The position numbers and the translations under genes were made by a program. From Acidobacteriaceae bacterium (GTDB lineage Bacteria > Acidobacteriota > Terriglobia > Terriglobales > Acidobacteriaceae), in the NCBI GenBank assembly GCA_903642235.1, contig CAHJWL010000018.1, positions 1 to 39,353 on the forward strand: DNA of 39,353 nt, read 5' to 3'. Each line of letters starts with the position of its first letter. Within the stretch, counting starts at the first letter, position 1. Shown piece after piece: positions 20,311 through 29,475 of the stretch. The notes beneath the pieces are model-generated. The model worked only from the letters and a program-made list of their open reading frames with translations, was not told the origin of the DNA and made no database searches.

Positions 20311-20856
20311 ATGACACACTTCCCCCGCCTTCTCTCTGGTCTGCTCTTCGGAGCAGTCTGCGCTTCTCCTCTCTTTGCTGATACCTTCAACTTCAACTTC
20401 AAGGGCAACGCCACCGCGACCGGCATCCCGGGCCTTCCCTTCTCTGGATCCGGCACTCTGATCGCAACGGAGATCGGCAAAACAGATGCATACAGGGTTA
20501 CTGGCATCACGGGAACAACAGCGGGCGAGATGATCGCGTCTCTTGTTCCCGTGGGCGGCTTCGGCTTCAACGACAACCTTCTCTTCTTCTCGAAGGGTGC
20601 GGCGTCGGCCACGCTCGATGGCTCTGGCATCTCCTACAAGCTCGCCAACGGGGTCTTCACCAACATCTTCCTGAACGCCTTCGGCCTCGACCAGGAGCAG
20701 CTCTTCGGCTTTGCGGGCTCCTTGGTGAGCGAGCAGCAGGTAGCGGCGATCAGGATTACCCCGGCCGGCTCTCCGGTGCCGGAACCCGGCTCTCTGGCGC
20801 TGCTTGGTACTGGCGCACTTGCGGCCGTTGGAGTGAGCCGCCGACGCCTGGCATAA
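20311..20856 (+). CDS. Secreted PEP-CTERM protein
   Basis: A 181-residue exported protein. An N-terminal signal peptide (about residues 1-23, ending PLFA-D) precedes a beta-rich, Gly/Phe/Asn-rich body with no family I recognise. The C-terminus has VPEPGSLALLGTGALAAVG followed by SRRRLA. That is the PEP-CTERM sorting signal, with the PEP motif, one hydrophobic helix and an Arg cluster. Exosortase would cleave it and attach or release the protein outside the cell; no exosortase gene is in the window. TGAGG precedes the ATG at good spacing. It is divergent from mutL, with 297 bases between the starts and no gene in them. Confidence 0.9.
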   Translation: MTHFPRLLSGLLFGAVCASPLFADTFNFNFKGNATATGIPGLPFSGSGTLIATEIGKTDAYRVTGITGTTAGEMIASLVPVGGFGFNDNLLFFSKGAASATLDGSGISYKLANGVFTNIFLNAFGLDQEQLFGFAGSLVSEQQVAAIRITPAGSPVPEPGSLALLGTGALAAVGVSRRRLA

Positions 20857-20890
20857 CGCCCTTCCGAACTCCGTGGAAAGCACCTCAGCC

Positions 20891-20922
20891 GAGGTGACCG
20901 CCTTTGAGACGGCAGTCACCTC
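20891..20922 (+). terminator. Possible terminator after the PEP-CTERM gene
   Basis: GAGGTGAC (20891-20898) pairs with GTCACCTC (20915-20922), and an inner GCC/GGC pairing extends the stem after a mismatch. The hairpin lies 34 bases after the stop. No T-tract follows, so it may instead be a recognition site or a mixed-function structure. Confidence 0.4.
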
Positions 20923-20991
20923 GTGCCTGAGATGGAACATCGTCTCTGTGTGAATCGGCATGCTCTGCATCCAATCGCGGCAGAGGGTTCG

Positions 20992-21435
20992 ATGACAATT
21001 CTGTTTGTGCTGATCGCGCTTGCGGCGGGCGCGGCAAACCCGCTCCAGTCCGGTGCGAATGCCCAGCTCAACCGGCAGCTGGCGCAGCCAGTGTGGGCTG
21101 GCATTGCTGTCTATGCGACCGGTCTGCTGGGCATGGTACTGATGCAGCTTTTTATCAGGCAGCCCCTGCCCGCCGCCCACGCCATCATCTCGGTTCGGTC
21201 ATGGGCCTGGCTTGGTGGGGCGATCAGCATTGTCTCCACAATGGCTGGACTGATGCTGGCGCACAGGCTCGGATCAGGCGTCTTCACCGGGGTAACTCTG
21301 ACCGCGTCGCTGGTCATGTCCGTGCTGCTCGACCAGTTCGGATTGGTCGGGTTCGCACAACGCTCGGTATCGCCGATGCGCCTTCTCGGGTGCGGTCTGA
21401 TGATCTCTGGTGCCTGGCTGATCTCGCGTATGTAG
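20992..21435 (+). CDS. DMT-superfamily transporter, DUF606 (YdcZ-like)
   Basis: A 147-residue membrane protein with about five helices. NPLQSGANAQLNRQ in the first loop and GGAISIVSTMAGLMLAHRLG in the middle fit the DUF606/EamA-related half-size transporters, which probably act as dimers. The substrate is unknown. CAGAGGG precedes the ATG. The gene ends only six bases from the stop of the convergent pyk gene. Confidence 0.85.
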   Translation: MTILFVLIALAAGAANPLQSGANAQLNRQLAQPVWAGIAVYATGLLGMVLMQLFIRQPLPAAHAIISVRSWAWLGGAISIVSTMAGLMLAHRLGSGVFTGVTLTASLVMSVLLDQFGLVGFAQRSVSPMRLLGCGLMISGAWLISRM

Positions 21436-21441
21436 CGCTGT

Positions 21442-22971
21442 TCAGCCGGCTGAGACCTGATCGAGATCCCCGACCATATGCAGCCGCATGAAGTTTGTGG
21501 CTCCGGAGCGCGTGCTTGTCCCGGCGACGATCCCGACAACCTGCCGCCTTTGCACCCCCGCCTCCCGCTCCAGCAGATCTTCCGCCATACTGACCAGCTT
21601 GTCCGTCTCATACTGACGGGCGCAGAGAACAGGGTAGGTCCCCCAGAGCAGCATCGCCCGATTAACGACAGCCTGATAAGGACTGAGCGCGTAGATGGGC
21701 GGCTCCGGGCGATACTTCGAGAGCAGACGCGCCGTCGCGCCGGACTCCGTGAAGATCGCAATCGCCGCAAGATCAAGATCCTGTGTGGAGTGCGCCATGC
21801 ACTCGCAGATCGTCTCCGCAACCGACAGGCGAGTGCCGCGTGCACGCTGCGCGCGAGGTGGCGGGTCCATGCGAATCTGGAGCTCGGTCTCGCTCACAAT
21901 CGTCGCCATCATCGCCACGGCCGCGACAGGGTAGCGCCCGGAGGCTGATTCGGCCGAGAGCATCACCGAATCCGTGCCGTCGTAGATGGCATTCGCAACG
22001 TCCGATGCCTCGGCGCGCGTCGGTCGCGGATTCTCAACCATCGACTCCAGCATCTGGGTCGCCGTAATAACAGGTTTGCGGAAGTCCGCAGCCCGGCGAA
22101 TGATGTGCTTCTGTATCGCCGGAACCTTTTCGGGGGGTACCTCCACACCGAGATCGCCGCGCGCGACCATAATGCCGTCAGCGACCTCAAGAATTGAATC
22201 AAGGTGCTCAATCGCCTGCGGCTTCTCAAGCTTGGCGATGATCCAGGCATCAGAATTGAGGGCGGCGAGCCGCGTCTTCACATGGCGCACATCGTCAGCT
22301 GTACGCACAAAAGAGACAGCAATCGTGTCGCAGCCGTGAGCGACGGCAAACTCCAGATCAATCTCGTCCTTTTCCGTAAGCGAAGGAACGTTCACAGCGA
22401 TCCCCGGAAGATTGATCCCCTTCTTCTCGCCCAGCATGCCGCCATTGATGATCTTGCAGACAACGTCTTCGCCCTGGACCTCCACCACGTGCAGTTCGAT
22501 CAGACCATCGGAGAGCAGGATGCGGGAGCCGGGTTCGAGGTTTTCTGCCAGCGTAGTGAAGACGGTACCCACACGCTCAGCAGTGCCTTCAATGTCGTGC
22601 GGCGTAATGGTGATGTGGTTGCCGGCGACAAGTTGCACAGGAACACCGTCCTTCAGGCGGCCTGTACGAATCTTGGGCCCTTGCAGGTCGGCGAGGATAC
22701 AGATCGGCTTTCCGAACTCCTCCGCGACAGCACGCACCATGCGAATCAATTCGGCCTTCTGCTCGTGCGAGCCATGCGAGAAGTTCAGCCGCGCAACATC
22801 GAGACCGGCCCGCACCAGTTGACGGAAGATCTCTGGCGAGCTCGACGTAGGGCCGAGTGTGGCGACGATCTTCGCACGGCGAACCCGGTCACGCGACGGC
22901 GGCACGGGCTGTGAGCTTGTGGCGGCGGGCTTCACGGAGGCATCTTCAGGCGGTGCGCTTAAGGGTGTCAT
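21442..22971 (-). CDS. pyk: Pyruvate kinase
   Basis: Final step of glycolysis: phosphoenolpyruvate and ADP to pyruvate and ATP. Codes for 509 residues from the ATG at 22971. An N-terminal extension of about 30 Pro/Ala/Ser-rich residues precedes KIVATLGPTSSS. The barrel carries DVARLNFSHGSHE, ADLQGPKIRTGRL, IIAKLEKPQAI, MVARGDLGVEVP and TATQMLESMVENPRPTRAE. The C-terminal regulatory domain ends near residue 500. A TTG seven codons upstream could also start it. The stop codon lies in the palindrome TCAGCCGGCTGA. Confidence 0.97.
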   Translation of the reverse strand: MTPLSAPPEDASVKPAATSSQPVPPSRDRVRRAKIVATLGPTSSSPEIFRQLVRAGLDVARLNFSHGSHEQKAELIRMVRAVAEEFGKPICILADLQGPKIRTGRLKDGVPVQLVAGNHITITPHDIEGTAERVGTVFTTLAENLEPGSRILLSDGLIELHVVEVQGEDVVCKIINGGMLGEKKGINLPGIAVNVPSLTEKDEIDLEFAVAHGCDTIAVSFVRTADDVRHVKTRLAALNSDAWIIAKLEKPQAIEHLDSILEVADGIMVARGDLGVEVPPEKVPAIQKHIIRRAADFRKPVITATQMLESMVENPRPTRAEASDVANAIYDGTDSVMLSAESASGRYPVAAVAMMATIVSETELQIRMDPPPRAQRARGTRLSVAETICECMAHSTQDLDLAAIAIFTESGATARLLSKYRPEPPIYALSPYQAVVNRAMLLWGTYPVLCARQYETDKLVSMAEDLLEREAGVQRRQVVGIVAGTSTRSGATNFMRLHMVGDLDQVSAG

Positions 22972-23103
22972 TGATTCAGCCAGTCTCTTCAAAGGTGCGT
23001 CGGAATGTGGCGATCGCGTCGGACCGATGCGCCGAAGGTCATTCTACGCAAAGCACCGGATCTCTGGCCCAGGAAGCGCGCCAGAGGTGTGATCATGCTG
23101 ATC

Positions 23104-23982
23104 CTAGCTTTGCCGTTGATCTACAGGTTCGGGGAGCGATCCACGCGCAGCTCGGAGCTGCCCGTTATACTCCGCTCCACACAGCACGCTGAGTGCCGTG
23201 ATGTACAACCAGAACAGCAGGGCGATGCCCGCGCCCAGCGAGCCGTACACACGCGAGTAGTTCGCGAAACGTGTGACATACCAGCCGAAGACCAAGGTGG
23301 ACGCGAACCAGAGCGCCGTAGCCAGCAGGGCGCCGGGAAGGATATCGCGCCAGGGAAGCCGCAGGGGCGTGCCCAGCCTGTACAGCAGAGCGATCAGGCA
23401 GATCGAACCGCCAACAGCCACCACCCAGCGAAGCGTGAGGATAAAGACGTAAATGGCGCCACTCTGTTGCGAGCTTCCGCGACCGGCAAACCAGGTGGCG
23501 AGAAAGTGCCCGAACAACACCAGCAAACTGGAGACCGCCAGCGGAGCCAGCGATACTGCAACCAGCAGCAAAGCCCGAAGCCGACGGCGTGAAAAGCTCC
23601 AGCAGTCCGGTGGGAGCCGATACGCGCGGCGAAGCCCCTCCATGAAGGTGGCGATCACGCCCGAAGCTCCGGCCACTGAGACCACAACACCAAGAATCAG
23701 CGCGCGAGTGGAAGTGAACCGTTCCTGCGCAGGACTGAAGTAGCTCTCAAGAATCGGGGTCACATCCGTCGGCAGAATACGCTGCACAACATCGGCGAGT
23801 TCATAGCGGATTGGAGCCGTATCCGGCAGCAGCGGTAAAACGGCGGCGAACACGATCAGCGCCGGAAAGAGGGCGACGATCGCCGAATACGCCGCCGATT
23901 GCGCAATATTCAGCGCATCATCCTCAAGGGCGTGCGCCAGCGCTCGCTGCAGGTGGGCAGGATGACGCAGGAGCCTGTGCAT
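23104..23982 (-). CDS. YihY/BrkB family inner-membrane protein
   Basis: A 292-residue integral membrane protein with about six helices. AQSAAYSAIVALFPALIVFA, GVIATFMEGLRRAY, LPWRDILPGALLATALWF and YGSLGAGIALLFWLYITAL are typical of the family formerly called ribonuclease BN. The nuclease name is a historical misassignment; the true function is unknown, perhaps transport or envelope stress. It is transcribed toward pyk with about 130 bases between. Confidence 0.92.
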   Translation of the reverse strand: MHRLLRHPAHLQRALAHALEDDALNIAQSAAYSAIVALFPALIVFAAVLPLLPDTAPIRYELADVVQRILPTDVTPILESYFSPAQERFTSTRALILGVVVSVAGASGVIATFMEGLRRAYRLPPDCWSFSRRRLRALLLVAVSLAPLAVSSLLVLFGHFLATWFAGRGSSQQSGAIYVFILTLRWVVAVGGSICLIALLYRLGTPLRLPWRDILPGALLATALWFASTLVFGWYVTRFANYSRVYGSLGAGIALLFWLYITALSVLCGAEYNGQLRAARGSLPEPVDQRQS

Positions 23983-24080
23983 GTCTGACAGGGTATCGTG
24001 TCAGCCAAGGTCTGCACCCCGTGCTTCGGGCTCGCTCCTGCTTCCACAGCGACGCCGAAACCGTCAGGAGCGATGTCGAA

Positions 24081-24587
24081 TCACGCCTTCCACTGAGTCA
24101 GAAACTCATTCACCGAGCGCGGGTCCATATGGCGCATATCCGCAAACTCACCGGTCGCCTGAGCATGAATGACCTTGCCCTTTGCGTCGATCACAGAGAC
24201 CGCCGGAACGCCCTTCTTCAGCGGCACGCCATACTTTGCAGCAAGTTCTACATTCTGATCCATGTGCCCGATGTTGACGTGCACGACGACGAAGTGACTC
24301 GTTAGAAGGTCTGTATTGGAGGGATCATGCAGATTGATGTCGAGGACCTGGCAGTCGCCACACCAGTCGCCGCCGAAGATAAGCAGAACACGTTTATGCT
24401 CCTTCGCGGCCTGTTGAAGCGCAGCATTGACGTCGGTCTGTGCCTCGGAAATCTCCGGGTAGATGTGCTTGTGCACCGCGGGAACCGCCGGTGGAGCGAT
24501 CTGTGCGGCAGCGGAGTAGCTCGTCACAGAGAGCGTGAGCGCGGCAAGAGTAAGTCGGAGAGGCAAGAACAGATGAGATCGTTGCAT
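24081..24587 (-). CDS. Secreted thioredoxin-like protein
   Basis: A 168-residue exported protein. A signal peptide (about residues 1-29, MQRSHLFLPLRLTLAALTLS, then VTSYSAAAQ) is followed by a thioredoxin fold with the redox motif CGDC at 76-79, in GGDWCGDCQ. GVPLKKGVPAVSV carries the cis-proline region. It probably acts as a thiol-disulfide protein in the periplasm. The ATG at 24587 is chosen because the signal peptide begins there; the longer frame adds 27 residues without sense. It is divergent from the alpha/beta hydrolase gene, 150 bases away. Confidence 0.88.
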   Translation of the reverse strand: MQRSHLFLPLRLTLAALTLSVTSYSAAAQIAPPAVPAVHKHIYPEISEAQTDVNAALQQAAKEHKRVLLIFGGDWCGDCQVLDINLHDPSNTDLLTSHFVVVHVNIGHMDQNVELAAKYGVPLKKGVPAVSVIDAKGKVIHAQATGEFADMRHMDPRSVNEFLTQWKA

Positions 24588-24737
24588 AGGGTTTGTACGC
24601 GTCCTCTTCGCAAGCATGCGGGATGGCCCGGAACAGCTGCCGCCTGTATGGATGCAAAGCAGCCGCAAGGGGCACAGAATCTTTGCGCCTTTTCATAGGT
24701 TACATGCGAGATACATGGAGTTCAGGAGACGTGTCGT

Positions 24738-25724
24738 ATGCTGACGACGATGAGACTTCGTCTTCTTTGGTTGGCTGCTGCCTCGCTCCTGTCACTCGGC
24801 GCGCTGGCGCAGACATCCGAGCCGCCGGTTTTGACGCCCAAGCAGCCGAAGCTTCCACCCGGACACGAGCGTGTGGTGATGTTATGGCCGGAGGGCGCAC
24901 CGGGTGCTTTGGGAAAGGCAGATGTCGATGAGCCCCGACTTTTTGTGTACCCCGCGCGGGTTTCGGCTACGGAGAGAACTGCCCTGCGCAGTCCACGCAC
25001 CGGAGTGATCGTGCTGCCGGGCGGTGCCTACCGGACACTCATGATGGATAAGGAAGGGGCTGCAGTCGCGCACTGGCTGAGTCAGCGGGGCGTGGACGCC
25101 TTTGTGCTGCAGTACCGGCTCGGTCCGAGGTACCATTTTCCGACGCCGATGCTCGATGGTGCCCGGGCCGTCCGGTATGTGCGCAGCCATGCGGCGGAGT
25201 TGGGGGTGGCCCCCAACAAGGTCGGCGTGTGGGGCTTCTCGGCAGGCGGGCATCTGGCGGGCTGGCTGGCGACCATACATGATGATGGCAATCCGCGATC
25301 CCAGGATCCGATCGAGCGTGTCAGCGACCGCCCGGACTTCGCCATCCTGTCGTACGCCCGGTTGAGCATGGATCCTACGATTCCCCGTCCCACGAACCTG
25401 GAGGCGCTGATCGGCGAGCACCCCTCCCAGCAGACGATGGAGATGATCTCGATTGATCGTCACGTCAATCAGGGAACCTCGCCCAGCTTCATCTTCTCCA
25501 CCTCGGCCGACGAAACCGTCAACTCACGGACCGCAACCGCCTACTACGATGCCTTGAAGCGGCTGAACCTGCCGGCCGAACTCCATATCTTCGAGCGCGG
25601 TGCCCACGGAGTCGGTCTCGGTCTGGGGCTGCAGCATGTGCCTGAACTCAGCGAATTGACAGTGCTGGTCGAGAACTGGATGCAGACCCATGGCTGGATG
25701 GAAGACAGGCCCGACCACCTCTGA
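24738..25724 (+). CDS. Secreted alpha/beta hydrolase (acetylxylan-esterase-like)
   Basis: A 328-residue exported esterase-type enzyme. A signal peptide covers residues 1-24 (ends GALAQ). PGGAYR (94-99) forms the oxyanion region. The catalytic triad is S168 in GFSAGG, D258 in SADETV, and H290 in GAHGVG. The layout matches BD-FAE/acetylxylan-esterase-like hydrolases that deacetylate plant polysaccharides; the substrate is inferred only from family. CAGGAGA lies eight bases before the ATG. Confidence 0.9.
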   Translation: MLTTMRLRLLWLAAASLLSLGALAQTSEPPVLTPKQPKLPPGHERVVMLWPEGAPGALGKADVDEPRLFVYPARVSATERTALRSPRTGVIVLPGGAYRTLMMDKEGAAVAHWLSQRGVDAFVLQYRLGPRYHFPTPMLDGARAVRYVRSHAAELGVAPNKVGVWGFSAGGHLAGWLATIHDDGNPRSQDPIERVSDRPDFAILSYARLSMDPTIPRPTNLEALIGEHPSQQTMEMISIDRHVNQGTSPSFIFSTSADETVNSRTATAYYDALKRLNLPAELHIFERGAHGVGLGLGLQHVPELSELTVLVENWMQTHGWMEDRPDHL

Positions 25725-25847
25725 TGCCCCGAACAGGGGATGGCGCGATCCGTTGCAAGACTCAATCCTGTTACCGGTCCAGAACCGCTGGGATCACGGA
25801 AGACGCTTTCTTTGAACCGCCTCTGGTGCTAGCGTGACCACAGGAGA

Positions 25848-28262
25848 ATGACCGCTGGCGCCTGGCGAACAACGCCTCGACAGCCTGCCGTTCCTGGAAT
25901 GTTGTCTCTGAGGTGCTGCTTGACTCGCCGCTTTGCGGATCTGCCATTGAGAATGCCTGCCGAACGAAGCGCGATCTCCGCGGTTCTGATGGGCGCTGCC
26001 GCCTGGCATGTTTGCAGGCATCTCGGCGGATGCAGCTCGAGCGACGTCGCGGGGATGGGTCTGGCCGCAACGAGTTCCCTGCTCCTGTTTCCCTGGCATG
26101 GCAACCAGCGGCGTCGACAGGCCTTGGAACACCCTGCCCAGGAGCGGCTTCGCATCCTTGCCTCTGCCGAGACCAGCCTTGATGCCTTTCTTCTGCTGGA
26201 TGCGCAGCGCGATGAAAGCGGCGCCATTACCGACCTGCGGGTCAGCTTCTCAAACCGTCACGCAGCCGGCCTGCTTGACGGCTTTGACGGCGAACTCACG
26301 GGTCACACCCTGCTCGATGTCGGCCCACAGATCCTGGCGAGTGGTTTCTTCGACCAGCTCTGCCGCGTCGTCAATACAGGAGAACCCCTGCTGGGCGAAG
26401 CGGAGGTCCGTGACCCGCGCGTGCAGGCAACATGGCTGCGGTATCAGGTCGTCCGGCTCGGCGACGGTCTGGCTATGACGCTCGGCAACATCAGCGAGAT
26501 GAAGGCCTCGGAGCAGCGATACAAGGAACTCGGCGAGTTCACCGAGTCCATCTTTGAGAGCGCACCCTTCAGCATCTTTGCGACAGACCCGGACGGCATG
26601 ATCACGGCCATGAACCGGGCGGCCGAGGAGCTCTGCGGGTACAACCGTACCGACCTGGTCGGCAAAGCTCCGCTGACCCTGCTGCATGATCGTAAAGAGC
26701 TGGCCGTGCGAGCCAGAGAGCAGAAGCTGCGCACAGACCCCTCACTCGAAGGCTTCGACGTCCTCACGGCAAAGGCGATGCAGGGCGGCCTGGACGAACA
26801 GGAGTGGACGCTGCTGCGCGCCGGCGGTATGCGTGTGCCGATTCACCTTGCTGTGCGGGCGCTCAAGCGCGAGAGCGGCGATGTGACAGGCTTCGTAGGC
26901 ATCGCCTTCGACGTAACAGAGCATCGCGCCATGATGGAGTACGTAACCCATCTGGCGACACACGACCAGCTCACGGGCTTGGTGGGGCGGGCTGTTCTCC
27001 AGGACAGAATCCGTCAGGCGGTCGAACGCGCTCGCCGTTACGGCACCAAGGTGGCCCTGTTTGTGCTCGATCTCGATCACTTTAAACGCATTAATGACTC
27101 CCTCGGCCATTGGGCGGGTGATCAGGTTTTGCTCGAGACAGCGGCGCGCCTGCGGCTTGCTGTCCGCAGTTCAGATACCGTCGCGCGCATGGGCGGAGAC
27201 GAATTTGTGCTCATGCTTGAGGACCTGACCAACCTGCACGATGTGGAACATTGCGCTCACAACGTAATGAAGCGGCTGGCGCCCGAGATGTCGATCGACC
27301 AGCATCAGATGCACGTCACGGCCAGCATCGGCGTCTGTGTCTATCCGGACATCGGCTCCGATGTGCAGCATCTGCTCAAGTGGGCTGACGCCGCGATGTA
27401 CAGCGCAAAGGAGAACGGGCGGAATCAGTTTCAGATGTTCCGGTCGGAGATGCTGAAGAACAGCGAAGACCGGCTCGCGCTGGAACGCGGCTTGCGGCAC
27501 GCCATCGACAATGACGAGCTGGTCTTGCACTACCAGCCCCATGTCTCCTTAAGCACCGGCGCCGTCATCGGCATGGAAGCTCTGGTGCGGTGGATGCACC
27601 CCGAGCTTGGCCTTCTGATGCCGGTTCACTTCATCGCCTTGGCAGAAGAGACAGGCCTCATCCTGCCGCTTGGCGAGTGGGCCGTGCAGCGGGCGTGCCG
27701 GGAGGGCAAGCAGCTGTGCGACGAACTCGGCCTCGATCTCACACTATCGGTGAACCTGTCCCCTCAACAGTTTCAGCAGAAAGATCTTACCGAGACGATC
27801 GAGCGTGCGATCAGGGAGAGCGGTCTGCCGCCGCAGAGACTGGAAGTTGAGATCACCGAAAACACACTGATGGTCAACTCCGCAGCCACACTCGAAAAGC
27901 TGCAGAGACTTCGCGAACTGGGAGTCCGCATTGCCATCGATGACTTCGGCACGGGCTTCTGCAACTTCAAATACCTTCTGGATTACCAGGTCGATCGGCT
28001 GAAGATCGATCAGCAGTTCGTCCGGCAGGCGGCTATCGACCCAAATGCAGCTGCTGTCGTTCGATCCATCATCGCGATGTCGCACGGGCTCAACATCCGT
28101 GTTGTGGCAGAGGGTGTAGAGACAGAAGAGCAGTTTCGCTTTCTGGTACGAAAGCGATGCGACGAGGCGCAGGGCTACTTTATCTCTCGACCGATCCCGG
28201 CAGGCGATTTCGCGGCCGCGGTACGCGCCTGCGGAGCCGTTGCGGCACTCCGCTCCGCCTAG
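25848..28262 (+). CDS. PAS-GGDEF-EAL cyclic-di-GMP turnover protein
   Basis: An 804-residue protein with both synthesis and degradation modules. Residues about 1-100 are poorly conserved and may include weak hydrophobic segments (about 40-55, 65-82). A PAS-like domain covers about 100-215 and a PAS domain about 225-360. The GGDEF domain covers about 365-530, with active site GGDEF at 449-453 and an RSSD inhibitory site at 440-443. The EAL domain covers about 545-795, with EAL at 577-579, EITEN, DDFGTG at 698-703, K719 and AEGVET. All expected catalytic residues are seen, so it could both make and break cyclic di-GMP. The start is uncertain: AGGAG is only one base from the ATG at 25848, and the ATG at 25899 is an alternative. 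Upstream spacing to the hydrolase gene is 123 bases. Confidence 0.93.
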   Translation: MTAGAWRTTPRQPAVPGMLSLRCCLTRRFADLPLRMPAERSAISAVLMGAAAWHVCRHLGGCSSSDVAGMGLAATSSLLLFPWHGNQRRRQALEHPAQERLRILASAETSLDAFLLLDAQRDESGAITDLRVSFSNRHAAGLLDGFDGELTGHTLLDVGPQILASGFFDQLCRVVNTGEPLLGEAEVRDPRVQATWLRYQVVRLGDGLAMTLGNISEMKASEQRYKELGEFTESIFESAPFSIFATDPDGMITAMNRAAEELCGYNRTDLVGKAPLTLLHDRKELAVRAREQKLRTDPSLEGFDVLTAKAMQGGLDEQEWTLLRAGGMRVPIHLAVRALKRESGDVTGFVGIAFDVTEHRAMMEYVTHLATHDQLTGLVGRAVLQDRIRQAVERARRYGTKVALFVLDLDHFKRINDSLGHWAGDQVLLETAARLRLAVRSSDTVARMGGDEFVLMLEDLTNLHDVEHCAHNVMKRLAPEMSIDQHQMHVTASIGVCVYPDIGSDVQHLLKWADAAMYSAKENGRNQFQMFRSEMLKNSEDRLALERGLRHAIDNDELVLHYQPHVSLSTGAVIGMEALVRWMHPELGLLMPVHFIALAEETGLILPLGEWAVQRACREGKQLCDELGLDLTLSVNLSPQQFQQKDLTETIERAIRESGLPPQRLEVEITENTLMVNSAATLEKLQRLRELGVRIAIDDFGTGFCNFKYLLDYQVDRLKIDQQFVRQAAIDPNAAAVVRSIIAMSHGLNIRVVAEGVETEEQFRFLVRKRCDEAQGYFISRPIPAGDFAAAVRACGAVAALRSA

Positions 28263-28272
28263 ACCCGAGAAT

Positions 28273-28294
28273 GCGAAGCGTCACCGTGCTTCGC
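28273..28294. terminator. Hairpin between convergent genes
   Basis: GCGAAGC (28273-28279) and GCTTCGC (28288-28294) form a perfect 7-bp stem with an 8-base loop. It lies between the stop of the GGDEF-EAL gene and the stop of the convergent small membrane-protein gene. No T-tract follows directly. Confidence 0.5.
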
Positions 28295-28320
28295 GTAAGG
28301 TGAAAACGTCCGCAAAAAGG

Positions 28321-28581
28321 CTAGGTGGTTGCGGATCGGCGACGGATGAAGTGGTAGATAGCAAGCAGGATGAGCGCCCCCAGCAGGGACATAAGAAAGC
28401 CTGCGGACTGATCCGGTCCATAGTGGCCAACAGCCCGCCCGATGTAGGTTCCGAGAAACGCCCCGGCTATCCCCAGCGCCATTGTGATGAAGATGCCACC
28501 AGGATCCTTGCCCGGCATGATGAGCTTGGCCAGTGCGCCAACTACAAGGCCGATAACTGCGACGCCAATCAGGTGAAACAT
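28321..28581 (-). CDS. GlsB/YeaQ/YmgE-type small membrane protein
   Basis: An 86-residue transglycosylase-associated protein. Three hydrophobic segments (about 2-20, 28-45, 60-78) include GLVVGALAKLIMPGKDPGG and GIAGAFLGTYIGRAVG. The family is linked to envelope stress in other bacteria, and the enzymatic name is misleading. GGAGG is well placed before the ATG at 28581; the longer frame adds 18 residues without support. Confidence 0.92.
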   Translation of the reverse strand: MFHLIGVAVIGLVVGALAKLIMPGKDPGGIFITMALGIAGAFLGTYIGRAVGHYGPDQSAGFLMSLLGALILLAIYHFIRRRSATT

Positions 28582-28659
28582 GGAAGATCCTCCGCGAAGA
28601 GTACGACTACAGCATGGCTCACGATCAGACTGCATGCTGGCAGGTAAGCCTGTCTACTA

Positions 28660-29400
28660 CTACTTTTTCTTGCCGGATCTCTTCTTCGCCGGCGAGACGT
28701 GTCGCTTCTCCGCTCCCTTGACGGCCGGAGAGACCGGCTCCCGGCGCACCTCCTGATGCCAGAGCGCGATGCCTCCCGAGATGGCGTTTGAGTTTGCACC
28801 AAGCACTGTTGCCTTTGGAAGCTGCTTCATCAGCTTTGCATTTCCACCGCCGAGCAGAACGCTGTCTGCGACAAACGCCGCTCGAAGCCGATCCACAATA
28901 TCAGTGACGGACCTTCGCCAGCGCCGCTTCCCTCGCCGCTCCAGACCCACAAGGCCTATGTAGTCCTCATAGGTGCGATTCTTCTTGTAGGGCAGGTGCG
29001 CGAGCTCGAGCGGAATGATGTGCCCATCATCGATCAAAGCGGAACCCAGGCCCGTTCCTGTTCCCAGAAACAGCATCTTCCTACCGGTGTAGCCGCCAAG
29101 CGCCTGCATAGCCGCGTCGTTCAGAAACCGGACAGGCTTGGGAAAGGTCTTTTTGTAATCGAAGTCGACCCAGCCATGGCCGAGATTGTGCGGCTCGGCG
29201 CTCGGCCGGTCGTTCACGACTGGACCGGGAAAGCCGATAGTGATTGCGTCAAACTGCCAGTCCGCAACCAGTTCGAGCACCTGCGATGCCATCTGACCGG
29301 CCGTGAGCGTCGGGCCAGAGACGATCTTGAGCGGAACAAGATGGTCCGACGAAGCTACCTTAACGTGCGTGCCGCCGATGTCGATGACAAGAACCTTCAT
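28660..29400 (-). CDS. ROK-family kinase, polyphosphate-glucokinase-like
   Basis: A 246-residue sugar kinase of the ROK family, probably phosphorylating glucose with polyphosphate or ATP. VIDIGGTHVK at the N-terminus binds phosphate. The likely catalytic aspartate is D95 in FLNDAAMQALGG, and LGTGTGLGSALI is the second phosphate-binding loop. The zinc-binding Cys motif of many ROK kinases is absent, as in polyphosphate glucokinases. The last ~25 residues are Lys/Arg-rich (KKRSGKKK). The frame ends in three consecutive TAG codons. The small membrane-protein gene lies 75 bases upstream on the same strand. Confidence 0.88.
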   Translation of the reverse strand: MKVLVIDIGGTHVKVASSDHLVPLKIVSGPTLTAGQMASQVLELVADWQFDAITIGFPGPVVNDRPSAEPHNLGHGWVDFDYKKTFPKPVRFLNDAAMQALGGYTGRKMLFLGTGTGLGSALIDDGHIIPLELAHLPYKKNRTYEDYIGLVGLERRGKRRWRRSVTDIVDRLRAAFVADSVLLGGGNAKLMKQLPKATVLGANSNAISGGIALWHQEVRREPVSPAVKGAEKRHVSPAKKRSGKKK

Positions 29401-29475
29401 ACGATCTTGATGCCTCAGGGTTGAGTTGATTGAGCATAAACGTTTCCTGACGGCATGGCACTGAAGGTTGACGAT

